A program made the position numbers and the translations under genes. From positions 1 through 28,325 of the forward strand of contig JBCCER010000044.1 in assembly GCA_039030175.1 (NCBI GenBank): 28,325 bases of DNA, read 5' to 3'. Positions within the stretch are counted from its first letter, which is position 1. The number at the start of each line of letters is the position of its first letter. The DNA comes from JANQGH01 sp039030175 (GTDB lineage Bacteria > Pseudomonadota > Alphaproteobacteria > DSM-16000 > Inquilinaceae). Positions 8,310 to 16,228 of this stretch are shown here, piece by piece. The notes below the pieces were generated by a model. It did not search any database and had not been told where the DNA came from. It saw only the letters and a list, made by a program, of their open reading frames with translations.

Positions 8310-8801
8310 ATGACATCGAAGGGCGCTTCCAAGCCGAACAAGCGGCCGACAAAGGCCAAAACCGAAGCATCGTCGTCGGGGTCCGAGACGGAGCCGCCGG
8401 AGATGGCCGAGTTGGCTCGACGCTATCTCGATCTCTGGCAGGAGGAGGCGGCCGCCATAGCCGCCGACCCCACAGAGACGGAAGCGTTCGGCCGATGGTT
8501 TGCGTCGGTCGGCCAGCAATCCCTCGACCCCGCCGGTTGGATCGCGGCCATGCGGTCAATGGCGGCGACATTCACCGGCGCGCAGCCAACCGCAGGGCCT
8601 CGCCATGACGGTGCAGGCGGTCCTAACGCCAAGGCGGGGGCCACGCCCGCTGGCGCTGCATCTGGCGACGGCGCAGGCAACGTGGCTGAGCTCGCTGACC
8701 GCGTTGCCGCTCTTGAACGCCAGGTTCGAGAATTGGCCGAGCGAGCGCCTCAGAAAGGGAATGGGCGATCTCGCCAACCAAGTCGCCGATCTACCAAGTG
8801 A
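8310..8801 (+). CDS. Small PhaE-like putative PHA synthase subunit
   Basis: This 163-residue protein is not one I can name by sequence alone. It has a basic, Lys/Ser-rich N-terminus (1-30) and a helical core with conserved-looking tryptophans (about 31-85: ARRYLDLWQEE, FGRWFASVGQQ, DPAGWIAAM). A Gly/Ala/Pro-rich linker follows, then a strong heptad coiled coil (VAELADRVAALERQVRELAE) and a basic tail. That plan resembles the accessory subunits of two-component PHA synthases (PhaE of class III, PhaR of class IV) and short PhaE proteins of haloarchaea. It sits directly before a class III-like PhaC, whose likely start lies 197 bases inside this gene in another frame. The ATG at 8310 is preceded by GGAG. 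The alternative is a phasin or an unrelated coiled-coil protein. Confidence 0.6.
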   Translation: MTSKGASKPNKRPTKAKTEASSSGSETEPPEMAELARRYLDLWQEEAAAIAADPTETEAFGRWFASVGQQSLDPAGWIAAMRSMAATFTGAQPTAGPRHDGAGGPNAKAGATPAGAASGDGAGNVAELADRVAALERQVRELAERAPQKGNGRSRQPSRRSTK

Positions 8802-9852
8802 GGCGTGGGCCGCGTCGGTCGAGCGCGAAGTAAGGCGCCGCTCCGACCGGTTTCTGACTGGCCTGGAACGCTACCGCCATCACCCTTACCGACGTGATTT
8901 GGACGATCCACCCGCCATATGGTCGGAGGGCGACACGCGCGTTCTCGACTACGGCGCCTCAGGCGACCTGCCGTTGTTCGTCGTACCGTCCCTCATTAAT
9001 CGCGGCTATGTGCTCGACCTATCGCGCCGCCAGAGTTTTTTGCGTTGGCTGGCCACCCAGGGCATTCGCCCATTGCTGGTCGACTGGGGCGCCCCCGGTG
9101 AGGTGGAGCGCCAATACTTGCTTACCGACTACATCGCGGGCCGGTTGGAGCGCGCATTCGTCGCAGTCTCTGGCGGCAGACCGATGCCTGTCCTTGGCTA
9201 TTGCATGGGCGGTCTGCTCGCAGCGGCGCTGGCGGCCCGGCTGGATAGGGGCGTTTCCGGCCTGGTCTTGATGGCCACACCCTGGGACTTTCACGCCGAC
9301 GGCGTCGACAAGGCACGCCGGTTGGCGTCCTGCTACGAATTGTGGCGCGGCTGGATCGAGCCGACCGGCGTATTGCCGCTTGATGCCATTCAGGCCCTGT
9401 TCATGGCCCTCGACCCGCTGCTCGCGGTCAAGAAGTTCTCGCGCTTTGCCGCAATGGACCAGGACGGCCCCGATGCCGAGGCCTTCGTCGCACTCGAAGA
9501 TTGGCTCAATGACGGGGTGCCGCTGGCCGCCGCCGTCGCCAAAACCTGTTTGCAAGAATGGTATGGCGAAAATTCGCCGGCGATCGGCAATTGGCGGATC
9601 GCGGGGCAGGTGATAGACCCTGCGGCGCTCGATTTGCCCAGCCTTCATCTAATCCCGGCACGCGATCGCATCGTGCCGCCCGCGAGCGCGCGAGCCTTGG
9701 CCCAAGCCATGCGGAATGCGCATATCATCGAGCCCACTTTAGGGCATATCGGGATGGTTGTTTCCGGCGCAGCCAAGCCCCAAGTCTGGGCCGTGATCGC
9801 CGACTGGCTCAAGGAGCTGCCGGCGCCCCCACCACCCGCGCCTTGTGATTAG
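8605..9852 (+). CDS. phaC: Class III-like poly(3-hydroxyalkanoate) synthase PhaC
   Basis: This alpha/beta-hydrolase-fold protein very probably polymerises 3-hydroxybutyryl-CoA. The lipase-like box is GYCMGG, with a Cys nucleophile, which marks PHA synthases rather than hydrolases. From the ATG at 8605 (415 residues) the triad is Cys200, Asp354 (PARDRIVP) and His381 (TLGHIGMVVSG). The spacing almost equals that of Allochromatium vinosum class III PhaC (Cys149, Asp302, His331). LINRGYVLD, LLVDWG and ATPWDF are further PhaC signatures. The ATG at 8761 would give 363 residues with Cys148/Asp302/His329. I keep 8605 because RRGPRPLALHLATA and what follows look like real protein, but the choice is open. 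It is followed 91 bases later by phaA. It is much shorter than class I PhaC (about 590 residues). Confidence 0.85.
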   Translation: MTVQAVLTPRRGPRPLALHLATAQATWLSSLTALPLLNARFENWPSERLRKGMGDLANQVADLPSEAWAASVEREVRRRSDRFLTGLERYRHHPYRRDLDDPPAIWSEGDTRVLDYGASGDLPLFVVPSLINRGYVLDLSRRQSFLRWLATQGIRPLLVDWGAPGEVERQYLLTDYIAGRLERAFVAVSGGRPMPVLGYCMGGLLAAALAARLDRGVSGLVLMATPWDFHADGVDKARRLASCYELWRGWIEPTGVLPLDAIQALFMALDPLLAVKKFSRFAAMDQDGPDAEAFVALEDWLNDGVPLAAAVAKTCLQEWYGENSPAIGNWRIAGQVIDPAALDLPSLHLIPARDRIVPPASARALAQAMRNAHIIEPTLGHIGMVVSGAAKPQVWAVIADWLKELPAPPPPAPCD

Positions 9853-9943
9853 CCCAGCCGGTGCTATCGTCAAAGGCGACCGAATTTGATACGGCGCCTG
9901 GCCCGGCCGTGCCATGGCCCGCTACCTAAGGGAGATTCCATCC

Positions 9944-11119
9944 ATGTCCGACGTCGTCATCGCCAGCGCCGCCCGTACCCCCATCGGCACGTTCAACGGT
10001 GCCCTCAGCACCTTGCCAGCCCACGAGCTTGGGGTGGCCGTCATCAAGGAAGTCTTGCAGCGGTCCGGCGTCGATGCCGCCGAGGTCGACGAAGTCATCT
10101 TGGGTCAGGTCCTGACCGCCGCCGAGGGCCAAAATCCCGCCCGCCAGGCGGCCGTGGGTGCCGGCATCCCGGTTGAGCGCACGGCCTATGGCGTCAACCA
10201 ACTCTGCGGTTCTGGGCTGCGGACAGTGGCCTTGGCCAGCCAGGCCATCCAAGTCGGCGACAGCGACATCGTGGTTGCCGGCGGTCAGGAAAGCATGAGT
10301 TTAGCGCCACACGCCATGCAGATGCGAACCGGCAAGAAGATGGGTGATGCGAAGCTGGTCGACACCATGATCAAGGATGGTCTGTGGGATGCCTTTAACG
10401 GCTATCACATGGGCAACACGGCCGAGAACATTGCCGAGAAATGGCAGCTCACCCGTGACGAGCAGGACAGCTTCGCTGCCAACAGCCAGCGCAAGGCCGG
10501 CGCTGCCATGGAAGCCGGCAAATTCAAGGACGAGATCGTCCCGGTCACCTATTCGACCCGGAAGGGCGAGATCACCGTCGACACCGATGAGCACCCGAAG
10601 CCCGACAGCACGGTAGAGAAACTTTCGCGCCTGCGTCCGGCCTTTGCCAAGGATGGCACCGTGACGGCCGGCAACGCCTCGGGCATCAATGACGGCGCGG
10701 CCGCTGCGGTACTGATGACGGCCGAAAACGCGGCCAAGCGTGGCATTACGCCGCTCGCCCGTATCGTGAGCTGGGCCACCGCCGGCGTCGATCCGGCCTA
10801 TATGGGCACCGGCCCGATCCCGGCCAGCCGCCGCGCCTTGGAAAAGGCCGGCTGGAAACCCGAAGACCTTGACCTGATCGAGGCCAACGAGGCCTTCGCT
10901 GCCCAAGCCTGCGCGGTGAACAAAGACCTCGGCTGGGATACGGAAAAGGTGAACGTCAATGGCGGCGCCATCGCGCTCGGCCATCCCATCGGCGCCTCGG
11001 GCGCCCGCGTTCTGGTGACGCTGCTGCACGAGATGCAGAAGCAGGACGCCAAGAAGGGCTTGGCCACACTGTGCATCGGCGGCGGCATGGGCATCGCCAT
11101 GTGCGTTGAGCGCGACTAA
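9944..11119 (+). CDS. phaA: Acetyl-CoA acetyltransferase (beta-ketothiolase) PhaA
   Basis: This thiolase condenses two acetyl-CoA to acetoacetyl-CoA, the first step of PHB synthesis; in reverse it degrades acetoacetyl-CoA. The 391-residue length is standard. The active-site residues are visible: Cys88 in NQLCGSGLRTV, His347 in GGAIALGHPIGASGAR and Cys377 in ATLCIGGGMGIA; ANEAFAAQA (about 314) is the usual Asn-containing motif. I chose the ATG at 9944 because thiolases begin with this (MSDVVIASAARTPIG) and AAGGGAGA lies upstream; an in-frame ATG at 9914 adds ten unlikely residues. Codon use is tightly GC-biased, as in highly expressed genes. It is followed 67 bases later by phaB, so the two are probably one transcript. 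Confidence 0.97.
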   Translation: MSDVVIASAARTPIGTFNGALSTLPAHELGVAVIKEVLQRSGVDAAEVDEVILGQVLTAAEGQNPARQAAVGAGIPVERTAYGVNQLCGSGLRTVALASQAIQVGDSDIVVAGGQESMSLAPHAMQMRTGKKMGDAKLVDTMIKDGLWDAFNGYHMGNTAENIAEKWQLTRDEQDSFAANSQRKAGAAMEAGKFKDEIVPVTYSTRKGEITVDTDEHPKPDSTVEKLSRLRPAFAKDGTVTAGNASGINDGAAAAVLMTAENAAKRGITPLARIVSWATAGVDPAYMGTGPIPASRRALEKAGWKPEDLDLIEANEAFAAQACAVNKDLGWDTEKVNVNGGAIALGHPIGASGARVLVTLLHEMQKQDAKKGLATLCIGGGMGIAMCVERD

Positions 11120-11186
11120 GCCCGGACCAGGCAGTCGGACCAGCCAATCGGAATAGCGCGACAAACATCATTACGGGGACATTGAT

Positions 11187-11909
11187 ATGGCAAGAGTAGC
11201 GATCGTAACCGGCGGAACACGCGGTTTGGGGGAGGCGATCTCCGTCGCGTTGAAGGATCAGGGATACAATGTCGCCGCCATCTATGGCGGCAATGACGAG
11301 GCGGCGGCAAAGTTCAAGGACGCCACCGGCATCTCCGTCTACAAATGCGACGTCAGCGATTTCGATGCCTGTAAGGCAGCGGTCGAAGAGATCGAGGCCG
11401 ATCTTGGCCCGGTCGAGGTACTGGTCAACAATGCCGGCATCACCCGCGATGGCACCTTGCACAAGATGCCCCACGACAATTGGCAGGCGGTGATCGACAC
11501 CAATCTCGGCTCCTGCTTCAACATGTGCCGCAATGTGATAGACGGCATGCGCGGCCGTGGCTTCGGCCGGATCGTTAATATCGGCTCGATCAACGGCCAA
11601 GCCGGCCAGTACGGCCAGGTGAACTATGCCGCCGCCAAGTCGGGTATGCATGGCTTTACCAAGGCGCTGGCCCAAGAGGGTGCCGGCAAGGGCATCACCG
11701 TGAACGCCATCGCGCCCGGCTATATGGACACCGACATGGTCCGCGCCGTGCCGCCGAATGTGCTTGAAAAAATCGTCGCGAAAATCCCGGTCGGCCGCCT
11801 TGGCCATGCCGAGGAGATCGCGCGCGGCGTCGTTTTCCTGGTTGACGACAATGCCGGCTTCATCACCGGCTCAACCCTGTCGATCAATGGCGGCCAGCAT
11901 ATGTACTGA
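11187..11909 (+). CDS. phaB: Acetoacetyl-CoA reductase PhaB
   Basis: PhaB reduces acetoacetyl-CoA to (R)-3-hydroxybutyryl-CoA with NADPH, supplying the monomer for the synthase upstream. It is a 240-residue short-chain dehydrogenase. The Rossmann motif is VTGGTRGLGEAI (about 7-18), and NNAG is at 81. The catalytic residues are Ser134 (NIGSINGQAGQYG), Tyr147 and Lys151 (NYAAAKSG). The INGQxGQxGQ stretch is typical of PhaB and separates it from FabG, which is the main alternative. Start is ATG with ACGGGGA upstream. A strong intrinsic terminator follows 21 bases after the stop, so phaB is the last gene of the PHA transcript. Confidence 0.95.
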   Translation: MARVAIVTGGTRGLGEAISVALKDQGYNVAAIYGGNDEAAAKFKDATGISVYKCDVSDFDACKAAVEEIEADLGPVEVLVNNAGITRDGTLHKMPHDNWQAVIDTNLGSCFNMCRNVIDGMRGRGFGRIVNIGSINGQAGQYGQVNYAAAKSGMHGFTKALAQEGAGKGITVNAIAPGYMDTDMVRAVPPNVLEKIVAKIPVGRLGHAEEIARGVVFLVDDNAGFITGSTLSINGGQHMY

Positions 11910-11930
11910 TCCGGTCACCCAGAACGGTCG

Positions 11931-11961
11931 AAACGGCGCAGCCCATGGCTGCGCCGTTTTT
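11931..11961 (+). terminator. Intrinsic terminator after phaB
   Basis: A perfect 13-bp inverted repeat, AAACGGCGCAGCC (11931-11943) and GGCTGCGCCGTTT (11947-11959), encloses a 3-base CAT loop. The right arm runs into a T stretch (11957-11961). It lies 21 bases after phaB and directly before the stop of the convergent DUF445 gene. On the minus strand the hairpin lacks a good U tract, so it mainly serves the PHA operon. Confidence 0.93.
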
Positions 11962-11962
11962 G

Positions 11963-13228
11963 TTACAAAAGCAGGTGGTCGATAAAGAAGATCGCCGAGC
12001 CGATCAGGGTGGCGACGATGGTTCCTGAAATCCGGACATATTGCAGGTCCGGGCCAACCGCCAATTCCATGCGATCGACGACGGTCGCCGTGTCCCAACC
12101 TTTGACCACGTCGGAAACGAACCGGCCGATTGCCGCGCGCGATGGCACAACCAACGCCTCAACCAAGGCAACCGTGATCTGATTGACCTCGTGCCTAGCG
12201 TCTTCATCTCGTTCAAGGACGGCGGCGAGGCCGTTCAGAGCCGTGCGAACGGCTTTGCGCGTGTGCGAGTTGGTGTCGGCCAGATCCGAGGCTACCGCGC
12301 TTCTGAGGCCATCCCACAAATCGCCCAGCACCGCCTTGATTTCAGGCTGCTCTAACAGCCGGTCCTTGGCTGCCTCGACATCCCGTTGGGCCTTCACATT
12401 GACCGGTGTTTGCTGTCGCAGATCATAGGCGTAGCGGCGCAGCGCTTCCTCTAGCCTGCTGCGCGTCACAGTGCCGGGCTGGGACAATTCATTCAGCCAG
12501 TCGCGCAGCGCACCCGTGATGCCCTTTGCCATGCGGCGATCGATTTGACGCGGCATCCACCAGGCCGTGCGCTTCTCGACCGCCTGCTCAATGTCCTTTT
12601 CGTGCCGATCGAGATAATGGTGGCCGGCCTGGGTCAGACGATCGATCAAGACGGCATGGTGATTGCCGGAAAGAACGACCTCTAAGATGCGGCCAACAAG
12701 CAGGCTAAACCGGGCACGCCGTAGCTGCTCATCCAGCGTCTGCGCGAACAGCGTGCGCATTTCGTCGCTGTCGAGGCCGCCGATCATCGGCGTGATGCCC
12801 TCGGCGATCCTGTCGGCGACGATTGCGCCGTTCGTCTCGTCGTTCAGGAACCGAGCCAGTTTCTCCGCAGGGTCCGCTGCCTCCAACCGTCGCGCGATCA
12901 GGGTCGGCTCCAAGAAGTTCTTTTCGATAAAGCCGCCCAGCCCTTCGGCAATTCGGTCCTTGTGGCGCGGCACGATGGCGGTGTGCGGGATCGGCAGACC
13001 CATGGGCCGGCGGAACAGGGCCGTGACGGCAAACCAATCGGCCAGGGCGCCAATCATCGCCGCCTCAGTCGCCGCCCGTCCCCAAGAGATCCAGAAATTC
13101 TGCGGGTCTTGAGCCAGGCTAAGCGCGATGAAAGCCACAGCCGCGGCGATCAGCAGGCCTGTGGCAGCCATCCGGTTACGGCTGAGCAAGCGTCGTTGCT
13201 GGCTGTCCGCATTGACGATCGGTTCCAT
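11963..13228 (-). CDS. DUF445 family membrane-anchored protein (YjiN-like)
   Basis: This 421-residue protein belongs to the DUF445 family, whose function is not established. After a short polar N-terminus comes a membrane helix (about 20-39, GLLIAAAVAFIALSLA). Then comes the hallmark DUF445 opening with WGRAATEAAMIGALADWFAV and LFRRPMGLPIPHTAI. A long helical middle follows, rich in Arg/Glu, and a C-terminal membrane helix (SGTIVATLIGSAIFFIDHLL). Both ends therefore anchor it in the inner membrane. I chose the ATG at 13228; a GTG at 13273 in the same frame is possible, and neither has a strong Shine-Dalgarno. It is convergent with phaB and divergent from the NUDIX gene, whose start is 82 bases away. 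Confidence 0.85.
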   Translation of the reverse strand: MEPIVNADSQQRRLLSRNRMAATGLLIAAAVAFIALSLAQDPQNFWISWGRAATEAAMIGALADWFAVTALFRRPMGLPIPHTAIVPRHKDRIAEGLGGFIEKNFLEPTLIARRLEAADPAEKLARFLNDETNGAIVADRIAEGITPMIGGLDSDEMRTLFAQTLDEQLRRARFSLLVGRILEVVLSGNHHAVLIDRLTQAGHHYLDRHEKDIEQAVEKRTAWWMPRQIDRRMAKGITGALRDWLNELSQPGTVTRSRLEEALRRYAYDLRQQTPVNVKAQRDVEAAKDRLLEQPEIKAVLGDLWDGLRSAVASDLADTNSHTRKAVRTALNGLAAVLERDEDARHEVNQITVALVEALVVPSRAAIGRFVSDVVKGWDTATVVDRMELAVGPDLQYVRISGTIVATLIGSAIFFIDHLLL

Positions 13229-13309
13229 CGTCTTGGGGATACCGGCTATGCCCGATTCAGTAAAGGTACCCACCTTGCGCAGATCGACGCGGCACGCCAG
13301 GGTGGGGAG

Positions 13310-13795
13310 ATGAGCGGTGATACCCCTTCAAGCGCGCCATTTGATCGTCCGCGCATCGGTGTGGGCGTGGTCGTCTGGAGCGACGACCGCGTGCTGTTGA
13401 TCCAACGCGGAAAGTCGCCCGGTAAGGGGGAATGGAGCCTGCCGGGTGGCAGCCAGGAATTGGGTGAGACCTTGTTTGAAGCCGCTGCCAGAGAAGTCTT
13501 GGAAGAAACCGGGCTGACCGTCCGCCCGGCCGCGATTCTAACCGCCGTCGACAATATCGTTCGCGATCCCGACGGCGCGATCGCGTATCACTACACAATC
13601 ATTGATGTTTTGGCAGAACTCGTTGGCGGCGAAGTGACGCCGGGTGACGATGCGCAGGATGCTCGCTGGGCCAACCTTGCCGAAATGAAACAGCTGGTGG
13701 CCTGGCCGCAGACCCGTGAGGTAATTGAGCGTTCGAGGCTCGATCGTGCGCAAAAGTTGGCGGCACCGGTCCAAGGCGCGGCAGAAAGCCTTTGA
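13310..13795 (+). CDS. NUDIX hydrolase
   Basis: This hydrolase of nucleoside-diphosphate-linked compounds has 161 residues, a single NUDIX domain. The complete NUDIX box runs from Gly47 to Leu69: Gly47, Glu53, then REVLEETGL starting at Arg61, so all metal-binding glutamates are present. The preceding strand GVGVVVWSDDRVLLIQRGK and LPGGSQELGET are typical of the ADP-ribose pyrophosphatase/MutT-like group, but the true substrate cannot be read from sequence. Start is ATG preceded by GGTGGGGAG, very close. It is followed 19 bases later by a DMT transporter, so the two are probably cotranscribed. Confidence 0.92.
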   Translation: MSGDTPSSAPFDRPRIGVGVVVWSDDRVLLIQRGKSPGKGEWSLPGGSQELGETLFEAAAREVLEETGLTVRPAAILTAVDNIVRDPDGAIAYHYTIIDVLAELVGGEVTPGDDAQDARWANLAEMKQLVAWPQTREVIERSRLDRAQKLAAPVQGAAESL

Positions 13796-13814
13796 CGTTC
13801 CGTCTGGCGGCGTA

Positions 13815-14696
13815 GTGACCGACGCGGCTGCCATTCGTAGCGCGACGCTGATTGGGGGCGTTGCGGTGCTCGCTTGGTCGACGCTGTCGCTGTTTACCAA
13901 GCTGGCCGGCGACATCCCACCCTTCCAATTGGTCGCCATGGCGTTCACCATCGCGTTCTTGGTTGGCATGGTGTGGACAGCCGCGTCAGGCCGCTCGCCG
14001 CGATCATCGCTAAAACAGCCAGCAATAGCCTGGGCGCTCGCCATCGGCGGTCTCTTCGGCAGCCACTTCTTTTTCTTCTCGGCATTGCGCTACGCGCCAC
14101 CGGTTGAGGCCAGTCTGATCAACTATCTCTGGCCGCTGCTGATTGTGGTTTTTTCAGCGCTTCTGCCCGGTATGCGCCTGCACTGGTATCATGTGGCGGG
14201 CGTTGGGATGGGCGTTGCCGGAGCGGCCTTTCTAATTGGCGTCGACTCGTTCACCGCATCATCGGAACATTTGCTGGGCTATGGCTCGGCGTTCATGGCG
14301 GCCTTGGTATGGGCGGTCTACTCAGTCCTCAATCGCCGCATCGGTCATGTGCCGACCGACGCCGTCGGCTGGTTTTGCGGGGTGACGGCCATTCTCGGCC
14401 TCGTTTGCCATCTGGCACTAGAGACTTCCGTCTGGCCCGTTGGCATCGGCTGGCTGGGCGTGGTTTGCCTTGGGCTAGGCCCGGTAGGCGTCGCGTTCTT
14501 CGTTTGGGACTATGGCGTCAAGCATGGCGACATCAGAACCCTCGGGGCCATGGCCTATGGCGCGCCGCTGTTGTCTACGCTGTTGTTGATTTTGTTCGGA
14601 TATGGCCGGCTGGAGTTCACCGTTGTCGTCGCGTTCGTACTGATCGTCGGCGGTGCCGCCTTGGCTGGTTTGGAGCTGTGGCGCCGGCGGCGCTGA
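13815..14696 (+). CDS. EamA/DMT-family transporter, YddG-like exporter
   Basis: This inner-membrane permease of the drug/metabolite transporter superfamily has 293 residues and about ten hydrophobic helices in two EamA repeats. The stretch SALRYAPPVEASLINYLWP closely resembles YddG-type aromatic amino acid exporters, so export of amino acids or related metabolites is a reasonable guess, not a proof. The start is GTG at 13815, with GGCGG upstream, 19 bases after the NUDIX gene; in-frame sequence further upstream is the NUDIX tail in another frame. Its last 142 bases overlap, tail to tail, the 3' end of the next gene on the minus strand. Confidence 0.88.
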   Translation: MTDAAAIRSATLIGGVAVLAWSTLSLFTKLAGDIPPFQLVAMAFTIAFLVGMVWTAASGRSPRSSLKQPAIAWALAIGGLFGSHFFFFSALRYAPPVEASLINYLWPLLIVVFSALLPGMRLHWYHVAGVGMGVAGAAFLIGVDSFTASSEHLLGYGSAFMAALVWAVYSVLNRRIGHVPTDAVGWFCGVTAILGLVCHLALETSVWPVGIGWLGVVCLGLGPVGVAFFVWDYGVKHGDIRTLGAMAYGAPLLSTLLLILFGYGRLEFTVVVAFVLIVGGAALAGLELWRRRR

Positions 14697-15559
14697 AGGG
14701 TCTCGTGATAAAGCAAGAACAGCCCGCTGCCGATAATCACGGCGGCACCGATCATCGTGTACTCGTCAGGCCAGTCGCCGAACAGGAGCAGACCCAAGAT
14801 CAGGCCCCAGATCATCTGGCTATACATAAACGGCGCAACCACGCCAGCCGGCGCAAGCCGAAACGCCATCACCGTGAAGATGTTGGCGCAGCCAGCCAGC
14901 GTGCCGGAGATGCACATCAGGACGACCGCGCGCAGATGAAGCGGCTGCCAGTCGAACAGGGCAAAGGGCAGGGCCACAATCTCCGTCGTGATCAGCAAGA
15001 CCATCAGCAGCGCTGAGATCGATTCAATGTTGCCGATGTATCGAAGGATCAAGCTGGAGGCAGCGAAGGTGATCGCGGCGCCCAGTGCGAGAACATGGCC
15101 CAATCCGATTTCGGTGATGCCCGGGCGCAAGATGACTAGAACACCGACAAAACCGACAAGCACCGCCGCCCAGCGATGCCATCCCACACGCTCGCCCAAC
15201 ACCGGTCCGGCAAGCGCCGTGACGATCAGGGGGCCGGTGAAGAGCAGAGAATAGGCGTCGGCCAGTGGCATTAGCGTGACTGCCGTAACAATACAGGCCG
15301 CACTGATCGTGATCGTCAGGGCCCGCATGGCGGTTAAGAACGGATGGCGTGGTCGGACGAATATCCGACCCTCGGATACCTTCAAGAAGATGCATACGGG
15401 CACGAAGGCAGCCATCGTACCGATGAAGAGTGAATGCAGCGCCGCGAACTCGTCGCTCAGCCATTTGATCGTTGCGTCGGCGCTTGCAAAGCAGCCGAAG
15501 GCGGCGACCGCCGCAGCAATCCCCCAGCCAATGGTTCCCTGTTTCGACGATGCCGTCAC
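14555..15559 (-). CDS. EamA/DMT-family transporter
   Basis: A second DMT-superfamily permease has 334 residues and about ten membrane helices in two EamA repeats (second half with AFRLAPAGVVAPFMYSQMIWG). The substrate is unknown; the family includes S-adenosylmethionine and riboflavin carriers as well as metabolite exporters. The membrane part ends near residue 288 (FLLYHETLQ). The last 46 or so residues are polar, rich in Ser, Asn, Thr and Pro, and encoded entirely antisense to the convergent transporter gene, so the original stop codon may have been lost. The GTG start is 6 bases after the GST stop, so gloB, GST and this gene form one minus-strand unit. Confidence 0.88.
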   Translation of the reverse strand: MTASSKQGTIGWGIAAAVAAFGCFASADATIKWLSDEFAALHSLFIGTMAAFVPVCIFLKVSEGRIFVRPRHPFLTAMRALTITISAACIVTAVTLMPLADAYSLLFTGPLIVTALAGPVLGERVGWHRWAAVLVGFVGVLVILRPGITEIGLGHVLALGAAITFAASSLILRYIGNIESISALLMVLLITTEIVALPFALFDWQPLHLRAVVLMCISGTLAGCANIFTVMAFRLAPAGVVAPFMYSQMIWGLILGLLLFGDWPDEYTMIGAAVIIGSGLFLLYHETLQRRRRHSSKPAKAAPPTISTNATTTVNSSRPYPNKINNSVDNSGAP

Positions 15560-15565
15560 GTGTTG

Positions 15566-16180
15566 TCAGGCGCCCTCCGGCGGCCGGGTCGCGTCGATCG
15601 ATGGCCGCTGCTCCATCGTCGCCTGCCAGGCTGCCAGCTTGGGGTGATTGGCGCGCCAGTTCAAATCGGCCCCGCGCAGGTCGATATAGCCAAGCGCCAC
15701 CGAGACCGCGAGCGTGCCGATGGTGACCGGGCCTTCGAGCTGATCCACGATGCCTTCCAAATGGTCAAGGCAGCGGTTCAGCGTGACGACCTGCCGTGCC
15801 TGCCAGTCGGTGGATTGCAGATTTTCCGGCCGGCGGCGGTCGACCACTCTGTGGATCAGCGTGTCACACATGCCATCGCCAAGGGCCAGGAATAGCAGGG
15901 CGTCAGTCCGCTCATCACCGCCGCTCGGGTACAGGCGGTGACCGTTATGCATACCGTCCAGGATCTCGCAGATCGTTCGGCTGTCGTAAAGACTGGTGCC
16001 GTCCTCCAAGATAAGGGTCGGTACCCGGCCGAGCGGATTATCGTTCGGCAGGTCCGTTTCCGGCGACCACGGGTCGGTGTCGATCACCTCTGTGCTTTTG
16101 TCTAGGCCGGTTTCGATCAGCATCGCCCGTACTTTCCGGGCGTAGGGCGAGGTCATGCTCGCGCGCAGTTTCATGCTCAT
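15566..16180 (-). CDS. Glutathione S-transferase family protein
   Basis: This 204-residue protein has the two-domain GST fold. The N-terminal thioredoxin-like domain (about 3-80) shows the active-site Ser in MTSPYARKVR. The cis-Pro of GRVPTLILEDG and the glutathione-binding acidic-Ser pair in LYDSRTICEIL are also present. A helical domain follows (about 90-200). Sequence alone cannot give the substrate; isomerase, transferase or thiol-reductase roles are all possible. It begins 48 bases after gloB and ends 6 bases before the DMT transporter, on the same strand. The pairing with gloB suggests a shared role in glutathione-dependent detoxification. An in-frame ATG two codons later is an alternative start. 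Confidence 0.9.
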   Translation of the reverse strand: MSMKLRASMTSPYARKVRAMLIETGLDKSTEVIDTDPWSPETDLPNDNPLGRVPTLILEDGTSLYDSRTICEILDGMHNGHRLYPSGGDERTDALLFLALGDGMCDTLIHRVVDRRRPENLQSTDWQARQVVTLNRCLDHLEGIVDQLEGPVTIGTLAVSVALGYIDLRGADLNWRANHPKLAAWQATMEQRPSIDATRPPEGA

Positions 16181-16228
16181 GTGGGGCTGGATTCCTAAGG
16201 TCGAGTTACGGAAAGTGTATTGCTGTGT

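Noticed and set aside
8003..8608. Open frame on + spanning phaR and the divergent gap
   Set aside because: It is antisense to PhaR and out of frame with the PhaE-like gene; the translation shows no protein-like features.
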